Assembly (NCBI RefSeq): GCF_014205295.1
Contig: NZ_JACHNF010000001.1
Span: forward strand, 7,564,001 to 7,628,000
Origin: Kribbella solani
GTDB taxonomy: Bacteria; Actinomycetota; Actinomycetes; Propionibacteriales; Kribbellaceae
Reading direction: 5' to 3'
DNA: 64,000 nucleotides
Positions 1-8,476 of the stretch are shown piece after piece (within the stretch, counting starts at the first letter, position 1; each line of letters begins with the position of its first letter). Position numbers and translations under genes: made by a program. The notes under the pieces were generated by a model. That model saw only the letters and a list, made by a program, of their open reading frames with translations, had not been told where the DNA came from and ran no database searches.

Positions 1-1
1 T

Positions 2-421
2 ACCCGCGGCGGTGAGGTGGCGGCGCAGATGCTCAGGGCCGTCGGGATCAAGGTCGACCTGCAGCCGGAGGAGGGGCAGGTGATGTTCGACCGTTATTCC
101 AAAGGGGATTACGGGATCGAGCTGGCCGAGGTCGCGAGCGTGTCACCGAGCGTCGGGGACATCTTCGGGCTGGTGTCGTACATGGTCACCGGGAGCGATC
201 CGGGCAAGGTGATCAGCGGCGCGTTCGACAAGCTGGACGTGGCGCGAACGGAGCCCGAGCGCCAGCACGCCACCAAGCTCGCGGAGAACTGGATCGGCGA
301 GCACCTGCCGTACGTTCCGATCGCCTATCCCGATCGCGTCCTCGCGGCCGCTCCGAAACTGCACGGGCTGCAGGTCACGCCGTACCTGAACTATCCGGCC
401 GACCAGCTCTGGATCGGCTGA
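2..421 (+). CDS. ABC transporter family 5 substrate-binding protein, C-terminal part
   Basis: Only the last ~139 codons are in the window; the frame is open to the left edge, so the gene starts upstream. The visible part matches the C-terminal lobe of peptide/nickel binding proteins (SBP_bac_5), with a typical ending in which a helix carrying ERQHATKLAENWIGEHLPYVPI is followed by a short strand-rich tail. It would be the extracytoplasmic lipoprotein or secreted receptor of the importer encoded just downstream; the first permease begins one base after its stop. Ligand cannot be read from this fragment; oligopeptide or a related solute is inferred from the neighbours. Confidence 0.85.
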   Translation, partial: TRGGEVAAQMLRAVGIKVDLQPEEGQVMFDRYSKGDYGIELAEVASVSPSVGDIFGLVSYMVTGSDPGKVISGAFDKLDVARTEPERQHATKLAENWIGEHLPYVPIAYPDRVLAAAPKLHGLQVTPYLNYPADQLWIG

Positions 422-422
422 C

Positions 423-1370
423 ATGAACAGCTCCAGGATGCAGCTACTGGCCGCCAGGCTGCTGCAGGTCGTGCCGGTACTGGGGTTGTTGCTGGTCGTG
501 GTCTTCGCGCTGCAGGCCTTGCTCCCGGGCGATCCGGCCCGCGCGATCGCCGGGCCGCGAGCGACCGAGCAGCAGGTCCAGGTGGTACGTGCCGAGCTGG
601 GCCTCGACCGGCCGCTCCCACAACGGTTCGTCCGGTACGCCGAGTCGCTCGGTCACTTGGATCTGGGTCGATCGAACCGGAGCAACCTCCCCGTCAGTAC
701 GATCGTCGAGCAACGTGCTGGTGTCACGATCGCCCTTCTTCTTGGCGGGATGGCGATGAGCATCGCGCTGTCCGGCCCGGCCGCCTTCCTACTGGCGCTG
801 CGTCCTTCGTCGTGGCCGGCGCGGCTGGTCGAGCGTGGTCTTGCCGTGGTGCTGAACTGCCCGTCGTTCTGGGTGGGGCTGATGCTGGCCACCGTGGTCG
901 GTCTGAAACTGCGCCTGCTGCCGGTCGGTGGACTCCAGCCAGGCGTTTCCGGGCAGGTACGTTCGCTGATCCTGCCGTCGATCACGATCGGCTTGGCGAT
1001 CATGCCGTTCCTGGCGCGGAGCGCGGCTACCAGCCTGCGTGAAGTGGTCGCGTCGGACTATCTGATGACGGCTCGATCCGTCGGCGGTCGCGGGTGGTTC
1101 CTGATCCGCCGGCACATGCTTCGGAACGCACTGCCACCGGTCGTTACGCTGCTGGGCTTCCAAGCCGGCGCGCTGTTGTTCGGCGCCGTCGTGGTCGAGC
1201 AGACGTTCGGCCTGCCGGGACTGGGCGCGGAGATGATCACGGCGGCCGCGCAGCGCGACTTTCCGGTCGTCCAAGGCCTGACCCTGCTGTTCGGGTTCGG
1301 CATCGTGCTGTGCAATCTGCTGGCCGACGTCGCGGTCGCCTGTCTGGATCCGAGGACCCAATGGAGCTGA
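423..1370 (+). CDS. ABC transporter permease, DppB/OppB-like
   Basis: A 315-residue inner-membrane permease of the peptide importer class. It has an N-terminal membrane helix (about residues 12-32), the family's first periplasmic block with LGLDRPLPQRFVRY, and the cytoplasmic EAA-type coupling loop near residues 200-235 (LREVVASDYLMTARSVGG followed by RRHMLRNALPPV), which docks on the ATPases. Length is normal for the family. The ATG lies one base after the binding-protein stop and the end overlaps the next permease by 10 bases, so the genes form one translationally coupled operon. It pairs with the DppC-like permease to form the channel. Confidence 0.93.
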   Translation: MNSSRMQLLAARLLQVVPVLGLLLVVVFALQALLPGDPARAIAGPRATEQQVQVVRAELGLDRPLPQRFVRYAESLGHLDLGRSNRSNLPVSTIVEQRAGVTIALLLGGMAMSIALSGPAAFLLALRPSSWPARLVERGLAVVLNCPSFWVGLMLATVVGLKLRLLPVGGLQPGVSGQVRSLILPSITIGLAIMPFLARSAATSLREVVASDYLMTARSVGGRGWFLIRRHMLRNALPPVVTLLGFQAGALLFGAVVVEQTFGLPGLGAEMITAAAQRDFPVVQGLTLLFGFGIVLCNLLADVAVACLDPRTQWS

Positions 1371-2185
1371 CCGCAGGGCGGCGAATCCTCCCGCCGCGAA
1401 TGCATCAGGTGTCGATCGCCATCCTGGCCCTGCTCGTGCTGGCGGCCTTGTTCGCGCCGATCGTCGCGCGCTACGACCCCGCGCAACAATCGCTTCAGCA
1501 ACTCGCGCCGCCCGGTGGCGGGCATTGGCTGGGTACCGACGCGCTGGGTCGCGACATCTTCTCCCGGCTGCTGTACGCGCTGCGTACCGACCTGATCCTG
1601 ATCGTCCCCGCCGCCGCGTTGCCGATGCTGCTCGGCACCGCGATCGGCGGCATCGCGGGACATTTCGGTGGCGTACTGGACACGGCGGTGCGCTGGATCG
1701 CCGACGTGTTCCAAGGGCTTCCGGTCTACGTGTTCCTGATCGCGTTGGTCGCGGTACTCGGGCGTGGGGTCACTTCGTTGCTGACGGCATTCACCGCGCT
1801 CGGCTGGATCGTGTACGCGCGGCTGATCCGGACCGAGGTGCGGCGGGTCAAGGAAGCGAACTTCGTTGCCGCCGGCTACCTTCTCGGACATTCCTGGACC
1901 GGGGTGCTGTGGCGGCACGTGCTGCCCAACGCGAACCGCCAGACGGCCGCTTACTTCGTCTTCGACCTCGGCATGGCGCTGCAAGGCATCGCGGTGCTGT
2001 CCTTCTTCAATCTCGGCGTGCCCGCCGGTACGCCGGAGCTCGGCGCGATGGTGGCGGAAGCACAGATCTATCTGCGCAGCCATGCGTGGCTGGCTGCCGT
2101 TCCAGGCGCGACGATCGTTCTGCTCGGTCTCTGTATCGCCTCGTTGGGCGACTACGTCCGGGCTCGTTCCGGAGGCGAAAGCTGA
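1361..2185 (+). CDS. ABC transporter permease, DppC/OppC-like
   Basis: A 274-residue second permease. The ATG at 1361 was chosen because it gives the normal DppC N-terminus (short basic tail, membrane helix at about residues 17-37) and overlaps the previous stop; the frame is open further upstream but that part has no family features. Family marks are HWLGTDALGRDIFSRLLYAL near residues 50-70 and the EAA loop near residues 150-190, with EANFVAAGYLLGHSW and VLWRHVLPN. Several further membrane helices follow. It forms the translocation channel with the DppB-like partner and ends in a TGATG overlap with the first ATPase. Confidence 0.93.
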   Translation: MELTAGRRILPPRMHQVSIAILALLVLAALFAPIVARYDPAQQSLQQLAPPGGGHWLGTDALGRDIFSRLLYALRTDLILIVPAAALPMLLGTAIGGIAGHFGGVLDTAVRWIADVFQGLPVYVFLIALVAVLGRGVTSLLTAFTALGWIVYARLIRTEVRRVKEANFVAAGYLLGHSWTGVLWRHVLPNANRQTAAYFVFDLGMALQGIAVLSFFNLGVPAGTPELGAMVAEAQIYLRSHAWLAAVPGATIVLLGLCIASLGDYVRARSGGES

Positions 2186-3153
2186 TGGCTACTGAGGTGC
2201 TGAAGGTCGAAGGGCTCCGGGTCGACGTCCAGAGTCGCGGGCGCTCCGCGTCGGTGCTCGACGGGCTGTCGTTCGCCGTCGGGGCGCGGCAATGTGTCGG
2301 CGTCGTGGGGGAATCCGGGTCCGGGAAGTCGATCGCGCTGCGGGCGGTGATGGGATCGCTGCCGGCCGGGGCTGAGGTTCGGGCCGGAACGGTCGCGGTG
2401 CATGGAGGTGCTCGGCAGCCGGCCGGCGAGCATCCACCTGGTGTCGCGATGGTGTTCCAGGATTCGTTCGCCGCCCTCGATCCGACCATGCGCATCGGCA
2501 CGTACCTCGCGGAGACCGTCCGGCGGCATCGCCGGATCTCCCGCCGGGCCGCGTGGCCCGCGATGCTCGAACTGCTCGGCGCGGTCGGAATCCCCGATCC
2601 GGCCCATCGGGCGCGCGCCTACCCGCACGAGCTGAGCGGCGGGCTGCGGCAGCGAACCGCGATCGCGCTCGCCCTGGCCACCGACCCGGAGGTGCTCCTG
2701 TGCGACGAGCCGACGACGGCACTCGACGTCACGCTGCAGGCGAAGATCCTGATGCTGCTGCGCCGCAAGCAGCAGGAGAGCGGACTGGGGCTGGTGTTCG
2801 TGAGCCATGACATCGCGGTGATCCGCCAGATCGCCGATGTGGTCGCGGTCATGTACGCGGGCCGGATCGTCGAGATCGGTCCGTCCGCCGATGTGATCGG
2901 TTCGCCGCGGCATCCGTACACGCGGGCGCTGGTGGCGGCCGTTCCGGACCTCGACCATCCCGAACCACGGTTCGCTTCGATCGCCGGCGCGCCGCCTGAC
3001 CCGTTCGAGTACGCGCCGGGCTGCCGGTTCATGAGTAGGTGCTCGGTCGCCGGGGACGGCTGCTCGACGCCGACACGAGGCCTTGACGGTACGGAGAGCA
3101 AGCATCGATCGGACTGCGTGCACGACACGATCACGCTCGGACCACGCCGATGA
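2185..3153 (+). CDS. Peptide ABC transporter ATPase, DppD/OppD-like
   Basis: A 322-residue ATPase starting at ATG 2185, which shares one base with the preceding TGA. Walker A is GESGSGKS near residue 46, the signature is LSGGLRQRTAIALA near 150, and Walker B is VLLCDEPTTALD near 172, followed by the switch-region histidine in VSHD. The C-terminus has the oligopeptide HPY extension (HPYTRALVAAVPDLD) and a cysteine-bearing tail (GCRFMSRCSVAGDGC), as in peptide importers that often carry an iron-sulphur site there. It energises the permease pair together with the next ATPase, whose ATG overlaps this stop (ATGA). Confidence 0.94.
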   Translation: MATEVLKVEGLRVDVQSRGRSASVLDGLSFAVGARQCVGVVGESGSGKSIALRAVMGSLPAGAEVRAGTVAVHGGARQPAGEHPPGVAMVFQDSFAALDPTMRIGTYLAETVRRHRRISRRAAWPAMLELLGAVGIPDPAHRARAYPHELSGGLRQRTAIALALATDPEVLLCDEPTTALDVTLQAKILMLLRRKQQESGLGLVFVSHDIAVIRQIADVVAVMYAGRIVEIGPSADVIGSPRHPYTRALVAAVPDLDHPEPRFASIAGAPPDPFEYAPGCRFMSRCSVAGDGCSTPTRGLDGTESKHRSDCVHDTITLGPRR

Positions 3154-4166
3154 TCGCGTTGCTGGAGTTGCGGAAGGTCGGTGTCGAGTACGCCGCGCGG
3201 ACCGGCTTCCGGAACCAGCGGCTCCGGGTCGTGGATGACGTCGACCTGGCGATCGGGCGTGGCGAGATCGTCGGGCTGGTCGGCGAGAGCGGCTGCGGAA
3301 AGTCGACCCTGGCCCGGACCATGGTCGGACTCGTACGACCGGCGACCGGCCAGGTGCTCCTCGACGGCGAACCACTCCCGGACAAGCGGCCGGCCGCGAC
3401 CCGGCGCCGGATCCAGATGGTCTTCCAGGACCCCGGCTCGTCACTGGATCCGCGGCACACCGTCGAACGGATCCTCCGCGTACCGCTACGCCTGCACCAC
3501 CTGGCCGATCGTGGCCGGGAAGCCGCCCGGATCCTCGAACTCCTGGACCTGGTCGGCCTGCCGAAGCGGGTGCTCTCATCCAGATCGGGTGCCCTGTCCG
3601 GGGGCCAGCGGCAACGGGTCGCGATCGCCCGTGCGGTCGCCACGGCCCCCGACCTCATCGTCGCGGACGAGGCCGTCGCGGCACTCGACGCATCGGTCAC
3701 CGGCGCCGTACTGAACGTGCTCGCCGATCTCCGCAAGGAGCTCGGGCTCACTGTCGTGTTCATCTCGCACGACCTGTCAGTGGTCCGCGGGCTCTGCGAT
3801 CGGGTCGCCGTGATGTACCTCGGCAAGGTGGTCGAGGAGGCGTCCGCGGAGTCACTCTTCACGGCACCCGCGCACCCGTACACCCGGGCTCTGCTGAACG
3901 CGGTGCCGCGCGTGGACGTACCGCTCGCGGCGCCGGCGCTGCTCGGTGACGAACCGCCCAGCCTGCTGGCGCCGCCTTCCGGTTGCCGATTTCACCCGCG
4001 CTGCCCGGCCGCGTACGCGCCGTGCTCGACCACGTCGCCGCCGATCGAGCGGCAGGGCGGGCGGAGTGTCCAATGCCACTTGGGGTTCGATTTCGGTTCG
4101 GTGATGCAACCTGATGGGGTTGCCGGGACTTGTGCAGGGAAAGGGGCCGAATCTGGGGAGTGGTGA
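3150..4166 (+). CDS. Peptide ABC transporter ATPase, DppF/OppF-like
   Basis: A 338-residue ATPase. Walker A is GESGCGKST near residue 49, the signature LSGGQRQRVAIARA near 150, and Walker B reads LIVADEAVAALD, with alanine replacing the usual proline after the catalytic DE. The HPY extension (HPYTRALLNAVPRVD) and CRFHPRCP cysteine tail are present. After VQCHLGF, where relatives normally end, about 25 unusual residues run through what looks like the promoter and leader of the downstream sigma gene, and the stop overlaps that gene's ATG. A lost earlier stop codon is a plausible explanation. Pairs with the DppD-like ATPase. Confidence 0.92.
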   Translation: MIALLELRKVGVEYAARTGFRNQRLRVVDDVDLAIGRGEIVGLVGESGCGKSTLARTMVGLVRPATGQVLLDGEPLPDKRPAATRRRIQMVFQDPGSSLDPRHTVERILRVPLRLHHLADRGREAARILELLDLVGLPKRVLSSRSGALSGGQRQRVAIARAVATAPDLIVADEAVAALDASVTGAVLNVLADLRKELGLTVVFISHDLSVVRGLCDRVAVMYLGKVVEEASAESLFTAPAHPYTRALLNAVPRVDVPLAAPALLGDEPPSLLAPPSGCRFHPRCPAAYAPCSTTSPPIERQGGRSVQCHLGFDFGSVMQPDGVAGTCAGKGAESGEW

Positions 4167-4699
4167 TGGCTGACGGCGACACGGTGCGGGAGCTGTACGA
4201 GGGGTGTTACCGGCGGCTGGTCGGGCAGTTGTTCGCGATCTGCGGGAATCGGGGCGAGGCCGAGGACGCCGTGCAGGAGGCGTTCGTCCGGGCGGTCGAG
4301 AAACCCGGCCGGTTCGCGCGGCTCGAGAACCCGGAGGGCTGGCTGCGTACCGTCGCGCTGAACTCCGTCCGCCAGCGCTACCGCCGCGCGCTCCGCTTCC
4401 ACGGGTTGATGTCCCGCGCGGGTGTCCCCGAGACCACGACCGCCGGGCTGTCGGCGGACCGGGTCGCGCTGGTCGAGGCCCTGCGGCACCTCCCGTACGA
4501 GCAGCGGGAGGCGATCGTGCTGCACCACATCGTCGATCTGCCGGTACGGGAGATCGCGACCCAGCTCCGGGTCGCGGAGGGGACGGTCAAGGCCCGGCTC
4601 TCCCGGGGCAGATCCCGGCTGGCTCCGCTCGTCCACGAGTTCGCCGATGACGCTTTAGCCGATGACGCCGACGAGGCTGAGGAGGTCGACCATGTCTGA
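4166..4699 (+). CDS. ECF-family RNA polymerase sigma factor
   Basis: A 177-residue extracytoplasmic-function sigma factor. Region 2 covers about residues 8-75, with AEDAVQEAFVRA (core RNA polymerase contact) and ENPEGWLRTVALNSVRQRYRR (-10 recognition). Region 4 lies at about 105-165, with LPYEQREAIVLHHIVDLPVREIATQL and the recognition helix VAEGTVKARLSRGR. No anti-sigma zinc motif is fused. The ATG at 4166 overlaps the stop of the upstream ATPase gene, and the stop overlaps the next gene by 8 bases, so sigma and partner are coupled. The next gene encodes a single-pass membrane protein and is the best candidate anti-sigma factor. Target promoters are unknown. Confidence 0.9.
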   Translation: MADGDTVRELYEGCYRRLVGQLFAICGNRGEAEDAVQEAFVRAVEKPGRFARLENPEGWLRTVALNSVRQRYRRALRFHGLMSRAGVPETTTAGLSADRVALVEALRHLPYEQREAIVLHHIVDLPVREIATQLRVAEGTVKARLSRGRSRLAPLVHEFADDALADDADEAEEVDHV

Positions 4700-5867
4700 G
4701 CTGAAAGAACTGTCCTGGGAGATCCAGGAGACCGTCCAGCCGGTGCCCTTCGAGGTGCTGGAGCGGCGTGGCATCCGCCGCCGGCACCGTCGGCAGGCGC
4801 TGACCGGCGCGGGCGTCGTCGTGGCGGTGGCGATCGCGGTGCTGGCCGCCGTACTGCCGCTCCGGAACGTGATCGGCTCCGAGAAGCCACCGGCCGGTCC
4901 GCCGGCCTCGATCCAGGTCGACCCGACGGCCGAGAAGCTGATCGGCGGCAAGAAGTCGGGCGCTGCCGGGATCGTGTACGCCACGCCGACGCGTTGGGCC
5001 GCGGTGTGGGTGTCGCCCGGGCCGAAGTACACGTCGCTCTCCGCCGCGGTGCTGGTCCGGGACGGTGTACGTGCCACCGCGCCGGTGCGCCAGAACGGGT
5101 ACGGCGTCGTCCGGGTCGGTGACGAGGTGCTGGCAATGTCGAGCCCGACGAGCATGAAGGGAACCGATCCGACCTGGGCCCAGTCCGTGCTGGTCCGCCT
5201 GACGGCTCAGGGCCGGACCGAGAAGAGGATGCGCTGGGCTCCACCGACGACCGAGTTTGACGCCGGCGACGTACTGGTGGCGTCCAGTACGCTCCGGGCG
5301 CTGAATCCGGAGACCGGTGTGCTGCGGGAGGTGAAGGTGCCCGGGATCGACACCGTCTACCAGGTCGACCGTGACAACACTGGACGGGTCTGGCTGGTCG
5401 GCGGCAAGAGCAGCGGGGTCGGCAACATCTACTGGACCGATGACCAAGGCAAGACCTGGAACCATTCAGTCATCAGCCCGGGCCGGATCAGCGGCAAGCT
5501 GGCGGTCAGCCCGGACGGCAAGACGTTGCTTGCGGTCCCGGGCTGGAAGCCGAGCGCGGGGCCCCGCGAACCGGTGCCGATTCGACTGTCCACCGACGGG
5601 GGCGAGCACTGGACCACGGTGGCCAACCGCGACAACACCTACGTGTCGGCCCTCGTTGCCTTCGACAACGGCACGGGGCTTGTGCTCTACCAAGGCAAGA
5701 AGCGCGAACTGCTCCGGCCTGGCGCCGGTACGCCACTGACGCCGCCGACCGACCTGGGTGACCTCCAATCGCTGGGCGAGTTCGTGTACGGGATGCAGTA
5801 CAACGGCGACAACGTGATCACCAGCACCGATCAGGGCAGGACCTGGAAGTACTTCGTACCTCAGTAG
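4692..5867 (+). CDS. Single-pass membrane protein with BNR/Asp-box repeats, candidate anti-sigma factor
   Basis: 391 residues. A cytoplasmic N-terminus of about 35 residues (MSELKELSWEIQETVQPVPF onward, then an arginine-rich stop-transfer RRRHRRQ) precedes one membrane helix at about 38-60 and a large outer domain. The outer part has Asp-box-like turns: TDDQGKTWNHS, SPDGKTLLAVP, STDGGEHWTT and STDQGRTWKYF, as in sialidase/BNR beta-propellers (about 200-390). The gene overlaps the ECF sigma gene by 8 bases. Topology and coupling fit a membrane sensor that holds the sigma factor through its cytoplasmic tail; no standard zinc anti-sigma motif is visible, so that role is an inference. Alternatively it is simply a sigma-controlled surface protein. 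Confidence 0.75.
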   Translation: MSELKELSWEIQETVQPVPFEVLERRGIRRRHRRQALTGAGVVVAVAIAVLAAVLPLRNVIGSEKPPAGPPASIQVDPTAEKLIGGKKSGAAGIVYATPTRWAAVWVSPGPKYTSLSAAVLVRDGVRATAPVRQNGYGVVRVGDEVLAMSSPTSMKGTDPTWAQSVLVRLTAQGRTEKRMRWAPPTTEFDAGDVLVASSTLRALNPETGVLREVKVPGIDTVYQVDRDNTGRVWLVGGKSSGVGNIYWTDDQGKTWNHSVISPGRISGKLAVSPDGKTLLAVPGWKPSAGPREPVPIRLSTDGGEHWTTVANRDNTYVSALVAFDNGTGLVLYQGKKRELLRPGAGTPLTPPTDLGDLQSLGEFVYGMQYNGDNVITSTDQGRTWKYFVPQ

Positions 5868-5869
5868 TG

Positions 5870-7612
5870 CTACTTCGCGAGGTAGCGCAGGCCGAGGATG
5901 AAGGGGAGGCCGTTGGGGGTGCCGATGCCGGTGGTGGTGTCGTAACCCTTGACGGTCGTCTGGTCGGTGTCGGTCGGATTGTGGGAGTCGAAGACGTCGA
6001 TGGTCGCGCTGTCGGTAGCGGTGGCCGGGGTGTAGGCGGCACGGTTCTGCTGTGGCATCGCCTTGTTGATCGGCAGTACGTCGTTGATCGCGCGGGTGCC
6101 ATGCAGCCGGTACAGGAGCGGGTTGATGAAACCGAACGGTGTCCGCCGCCCTTGCTGGGCACCGGCGATCAAGCCGGCGACCAGCGGGGCGGACAGGCTG
6201 GTGCCCGCGTTGACCATCGTCCGGTACGTGGGTTTGCCCTTGTCGTCCAGCGTCGTGTAGCCGGTCAGCATGCCGGTGTCGAGGTCGGCGACGGCCGCGA
6301 GGTCGGGTACGGCTCGGTTGACGACTGTTCTCCCACCGACGCGTACGTGTGACATCGACGCTGGTACGACGCCCTTCTGGTACGCCGGCTGCGCGTAGAC
6401 CAGGCTGGTTCCGCCGCCCGCGCCGGTGATGCCGAGCTCGCTCCACTTGCGGTCCTCGAACATCGCCGAACCGTTCGACCAGCCGGTCTCGAACACTCGG
6501 TTGCTCCGGGCATCGAGTCCCAGCGTCGTACCACCGACCGCTGTCACGAGCGGGTCCGATGCGGTCATGGTCAGGCCCGGGGTGTCGCCGGACGACAGGT
6601 ACAGGCCGACACCTTCGGCAGCCGCCCGGAGCGTGATCGCGTGCCAGGTCTTCGGGGAGACATCGCCGATCGGGATCTGCCACGAGTTGGAGACGATCGA
6701 CGCGCTCGGCCGATGACCGTCGCCCGTCAGCACGGCCAGTACGGCGTTGAGCAGCGCCTGGTCTTCGTCGCAGCCGCTTCCGACCACCATCAGCTGATTC
6801 GCCGCGGGCGCCATCGCGTACACGGCCTCGGAATCCATCTCCGCTTCGTCGTTGTACTGCTGCGCGCTGCGGGTGCGCTGAGTTTTGGTACCGCACGAGC
6901 CGACGTGGATCTCGCGGAACTGGTTGGGTTTGGGGGCCGGCAGGTGGTTGCGTCGCGCGTACTCCCGCAGCGTCTGCGCCATGTTGGTCGGCGCCTCGCT
7001 CTCGGTCAGTGCGACGGTCTGGCCGCGGCCGGTCGCCGCCCAGGACGCACCGTACGCCGCGCGCAACTGCTGGGCGGAGTAACCGCACACCGGCAGCGAG
7101 GCTTTCGCGAATCCGCGGTACGAGGGGCTGACGGTCCGCACGTGCTGAGCCCAGTACGCGGAGCAGGTCGGCTGTCGGCGTGCGACCGATGCCGACCGCG
7201 GCGCGGCCTCGTTGCCCAGACCGGTCACGGACATGATGTTCGGCGCGAGCGATGGTGGTACGGATTGCAGTTTGGACACCGGGCCGGACGCCGAAATGTA
7301 GTCGCGGCCGCTGCTGACCTGTACGTCGGTCATGCCGCGGTGGCGCAACCAGTCCGAGACCGCGTTCGCCGTCGCGGCGGACGGTCCGAAGCGGGCCGTG
7401 TACGCGTTCGGGCTGAGGTAGTGGTGGAAGTCAGGACTGCCCGGGGTGGAGACCGCCGTGGCGAACCGTGCGGCGCCGGCCAGGTCTGAGGTCAGCCAGA
7501 TCTGAACGGTCACGTTCTGCTCGCCTGTTTGTGCTTCTCCCGGCGCGGCGTGCGCCACTCCGGCGATCGCCAGCGCCGCGGCGCCGGTCAGTGCGACGAC
7601 AGTCCTGATCAA
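5870..7612 (-). CDS. Secreted S53 (sedolisin/kumamolisin-type) serine-carboxyl peptidase
   Basis: A 580-residue preproprotein. Residues 1-22 form a signal peptide ending in AHA; a pro-kumamolisin activation domain covers about 30-160; the catalytic domain follows. The S53 catalytic set is visible: Glu256 and Asp260 in DEAEMDSEAV, oxyanion Asp343 in SSGD, and Ser472 in NAGTSLSAP. The C-terminal GYDTTTGIGTPNG is the calcium-site region. Such enzymes are acid-active exported proteases. The start is a TTG at 7612 preceded by GGAG four bases upstream; no better start keeps the signal peptide. It is transcribed toward the sigma/BNR pair and ends two bases from the BNR gene's stop. Confidence 0.93.
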   Translation of the reverse strand: MIRTVVALTGAAALAIAGVAHAAPGEAQTGEQNVTVQIWLTSDLAGAARFATAVSTPGSPDFHHYLSPNAYTARFGPSAATANAVSDWLRHRGMTDVQVSSGRDYISASGPVSKLQSVPPSLAPNIMSVTGLGNEAAPRSASVARRQPTCSAYWAQHVRTVSPSYRGFAKASLPVCGYSAQQLRAAYGASWAATGRGQTVALTESEAPTNMAQTLREYARRNHLPAPKPNQFREIHVGSCGTKTQRTRSAQQYNDEAEMDSEAVYAMAPAANQLMVVGSGCDEDQALLNAVLAVLTGDGHRPSASIVSNSWQIPIGDVSPKTWHAITLRAAAEGVGLYLSSGDTPGLTMTASDPLVTAVGGTTLGLDARSNRVFETGWSNGSAMFEDRKWSELGITGAGGGTSLVYAQPAYQKGVVPASMSHVRVGGRTVVNRAVPDLAAVADLDTGMLTGYTTLDDKGKPTYRTMVNAGTSLSAPLVAGLIAGAQQGRRTPFGFINPLLYRLHGTRAINDVLPINKAMPQQNRAAYTPATATDSATIDVFDSHNPTDTDQTTVKGYDTTTGIGTPNGLPFILGLRYLAK

Positions 7613-7757
7613 AGTTCTCCCCGTTCAGCGCGTCGATCGGTAGCCAATCGATTACCTTACGCGCACAGAAGTCATACCTTGGGCTGACAGGCAGTCAGGG
7701 ACGGTTGGGGCGAAAACCCCGATGCGCGCCCGGTGGGGCATCGGTAACTTTCGGTTC

Positions 7758-8072
7758 GTGAAGACGTACGAGTTGAGGATTCAGGGGTTCTCCGGCACCG
7801 GCGAGGCGCTGGCGATGCAGGAACCGGTGGCGCGGGTGCTCTGCCCGGTCGAGGCCCACAACGGCCCGTGCGACGTGCCCTGGGGGTTCACGCTCGCCGA
7901 CGACACCGACGACCTGCTGCTGGGCATCTACGCGACCCCGGAGAAGGCCGCCGAGGTGGCCGACCAGGTCCGCGCCGTCGTCGGCGGCCGCACCGTGTCG
8001 CTGGCCGAAGGCGCGCCCGGCCGCTTCGAGGAACTGATCGAGCAGTACCAGATCGAGCACCCCGAGGACTGA
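7758..8072 (+). CDS. Hypothetical protein, 104 residues
   Basis: A small acidic soluble protein (VKTYELRIQGFSGTGEALAM at the start) with no signal peptide, membrane helix or motif recognised. GTG at 7758 was preferred over an upstream ATG at 7722, whose extra dozen residues look non-coding. No clear ribosome site precedes the GTG, so it may be leaderless. Codon use with strong third-position GC supports a real gene. It converges on the next small gene with only two bases between the stops. Function unknown. Confidence 0.65.
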   Translation: MKTYELRIQGFSGTGEALAMQEPVARVLCPVEAHNGPCDVPWGFTLADDTDDLLLGIYATPEKAAEVADQVRAVVGGRTVSLAEGAPGRFEELIEQYQIEHPED

Positions 8073-8074
8073 GG

Positions 8075-8272
8075 TCAGGCAGCTTGCGGGACGCGATTCT
8101 GGGCGGCCCAGACAGCGCGGCGGAGCTTGGTTTTGTCCGGGTAACCGGCGGCATGGCCGATGGTGTAGACGTCGTGGCTGCGCATGTTGACCATGCCCGC
8201 GACGTACCAGACCGGGCTCCCCTCGGCCAGCATGGTGATGATCATGTTCCGGACGTCGGCGCTGATGTTCAT
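8075..8272 (-). CDS. Hypothetical small protein, 65 residues
   Basis: A basic 65-residue protein preceded by a strong ribosome site (GGGAGAGG five bases before ATG 8272), which is the main support for it. The sequence NMIITMLAEGSPVWYVAGMV then HDVYTIGHAAGYPDKTKLRRAV suggests a helix-turn-helix-like fold of the kind that walks along a genome-encoded series of short DNA-binding or phage-like proteins, but no family is recognised. It ends two bases from the convergent hypothetical gene. No function is proposed. Confidence 0.6.
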   Translation of the reverse strand: MNISADVRNMIITMLAEGSPVWYVAGMVNMRSHDVYTIGHAAGYPDKTKLRRAVWAAQNRVPQAA

Positions 8273-8345
8273 TCTGACCCTCTCCCTTGGTCGCTCTCAC
8301 TGATACGTCGAACCAGGAGCGGCGAAAACGACAGGCCCGGGAAAA

Positions 8346-8470
8346 CAAAGCGCCCCGATCGATGATCGGGGCGCTTGTCCGTGTGGGTCCCGGGGGGATG
8401 GGACCACCACACGAGGGGGGACCTTGACGTTAACTCGATGAAGGGGTCACAGCGGGTGGTTTCGGTAGCG
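8346..8470 (-). ncRNA. 6C RNA
   Basis: Read on the minus strand, this stretch has the hallmark layout of the actinobacterial 6C RNA family: two loops each carrying six cytosines, then a strong terminator. The first C6 (8415-8420) lies in a loop closed by CGAG/CTCG (CGAG at about 8433-8436). The second C6 (8392-8397) lies in the loop of a GGUCCC/GGGACC hairpin. A 13-bp terminator stem follows at 8348-8376, with TTTG after it. The 5' end is not defined; 8470 is an estimate. The known class is a small regulatory RNA linked to growth and sporulation in actinobacteria; the assignment rests on remembered family structure, not on a covariance search. Confidence 0.78.
8348..8376 (-). terminator. Rho-independent terminator of the 6C RNA
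   Basis: Perfect 13-bp inverted repeat (AAGCGCCCCGATC and its complement) with a 3-base loop, followed on the minus strand by CTTTGTTTTC. Confidence 0.85.
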
Positions 8471-8476
8471 ATTTCT

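Noticed and set aside
1525..2184. Upstream extension of the DppD-like ATPase
   Set aside because: The open frame overlaps the DppC permease completely; the ATPase homology starts at 2185.
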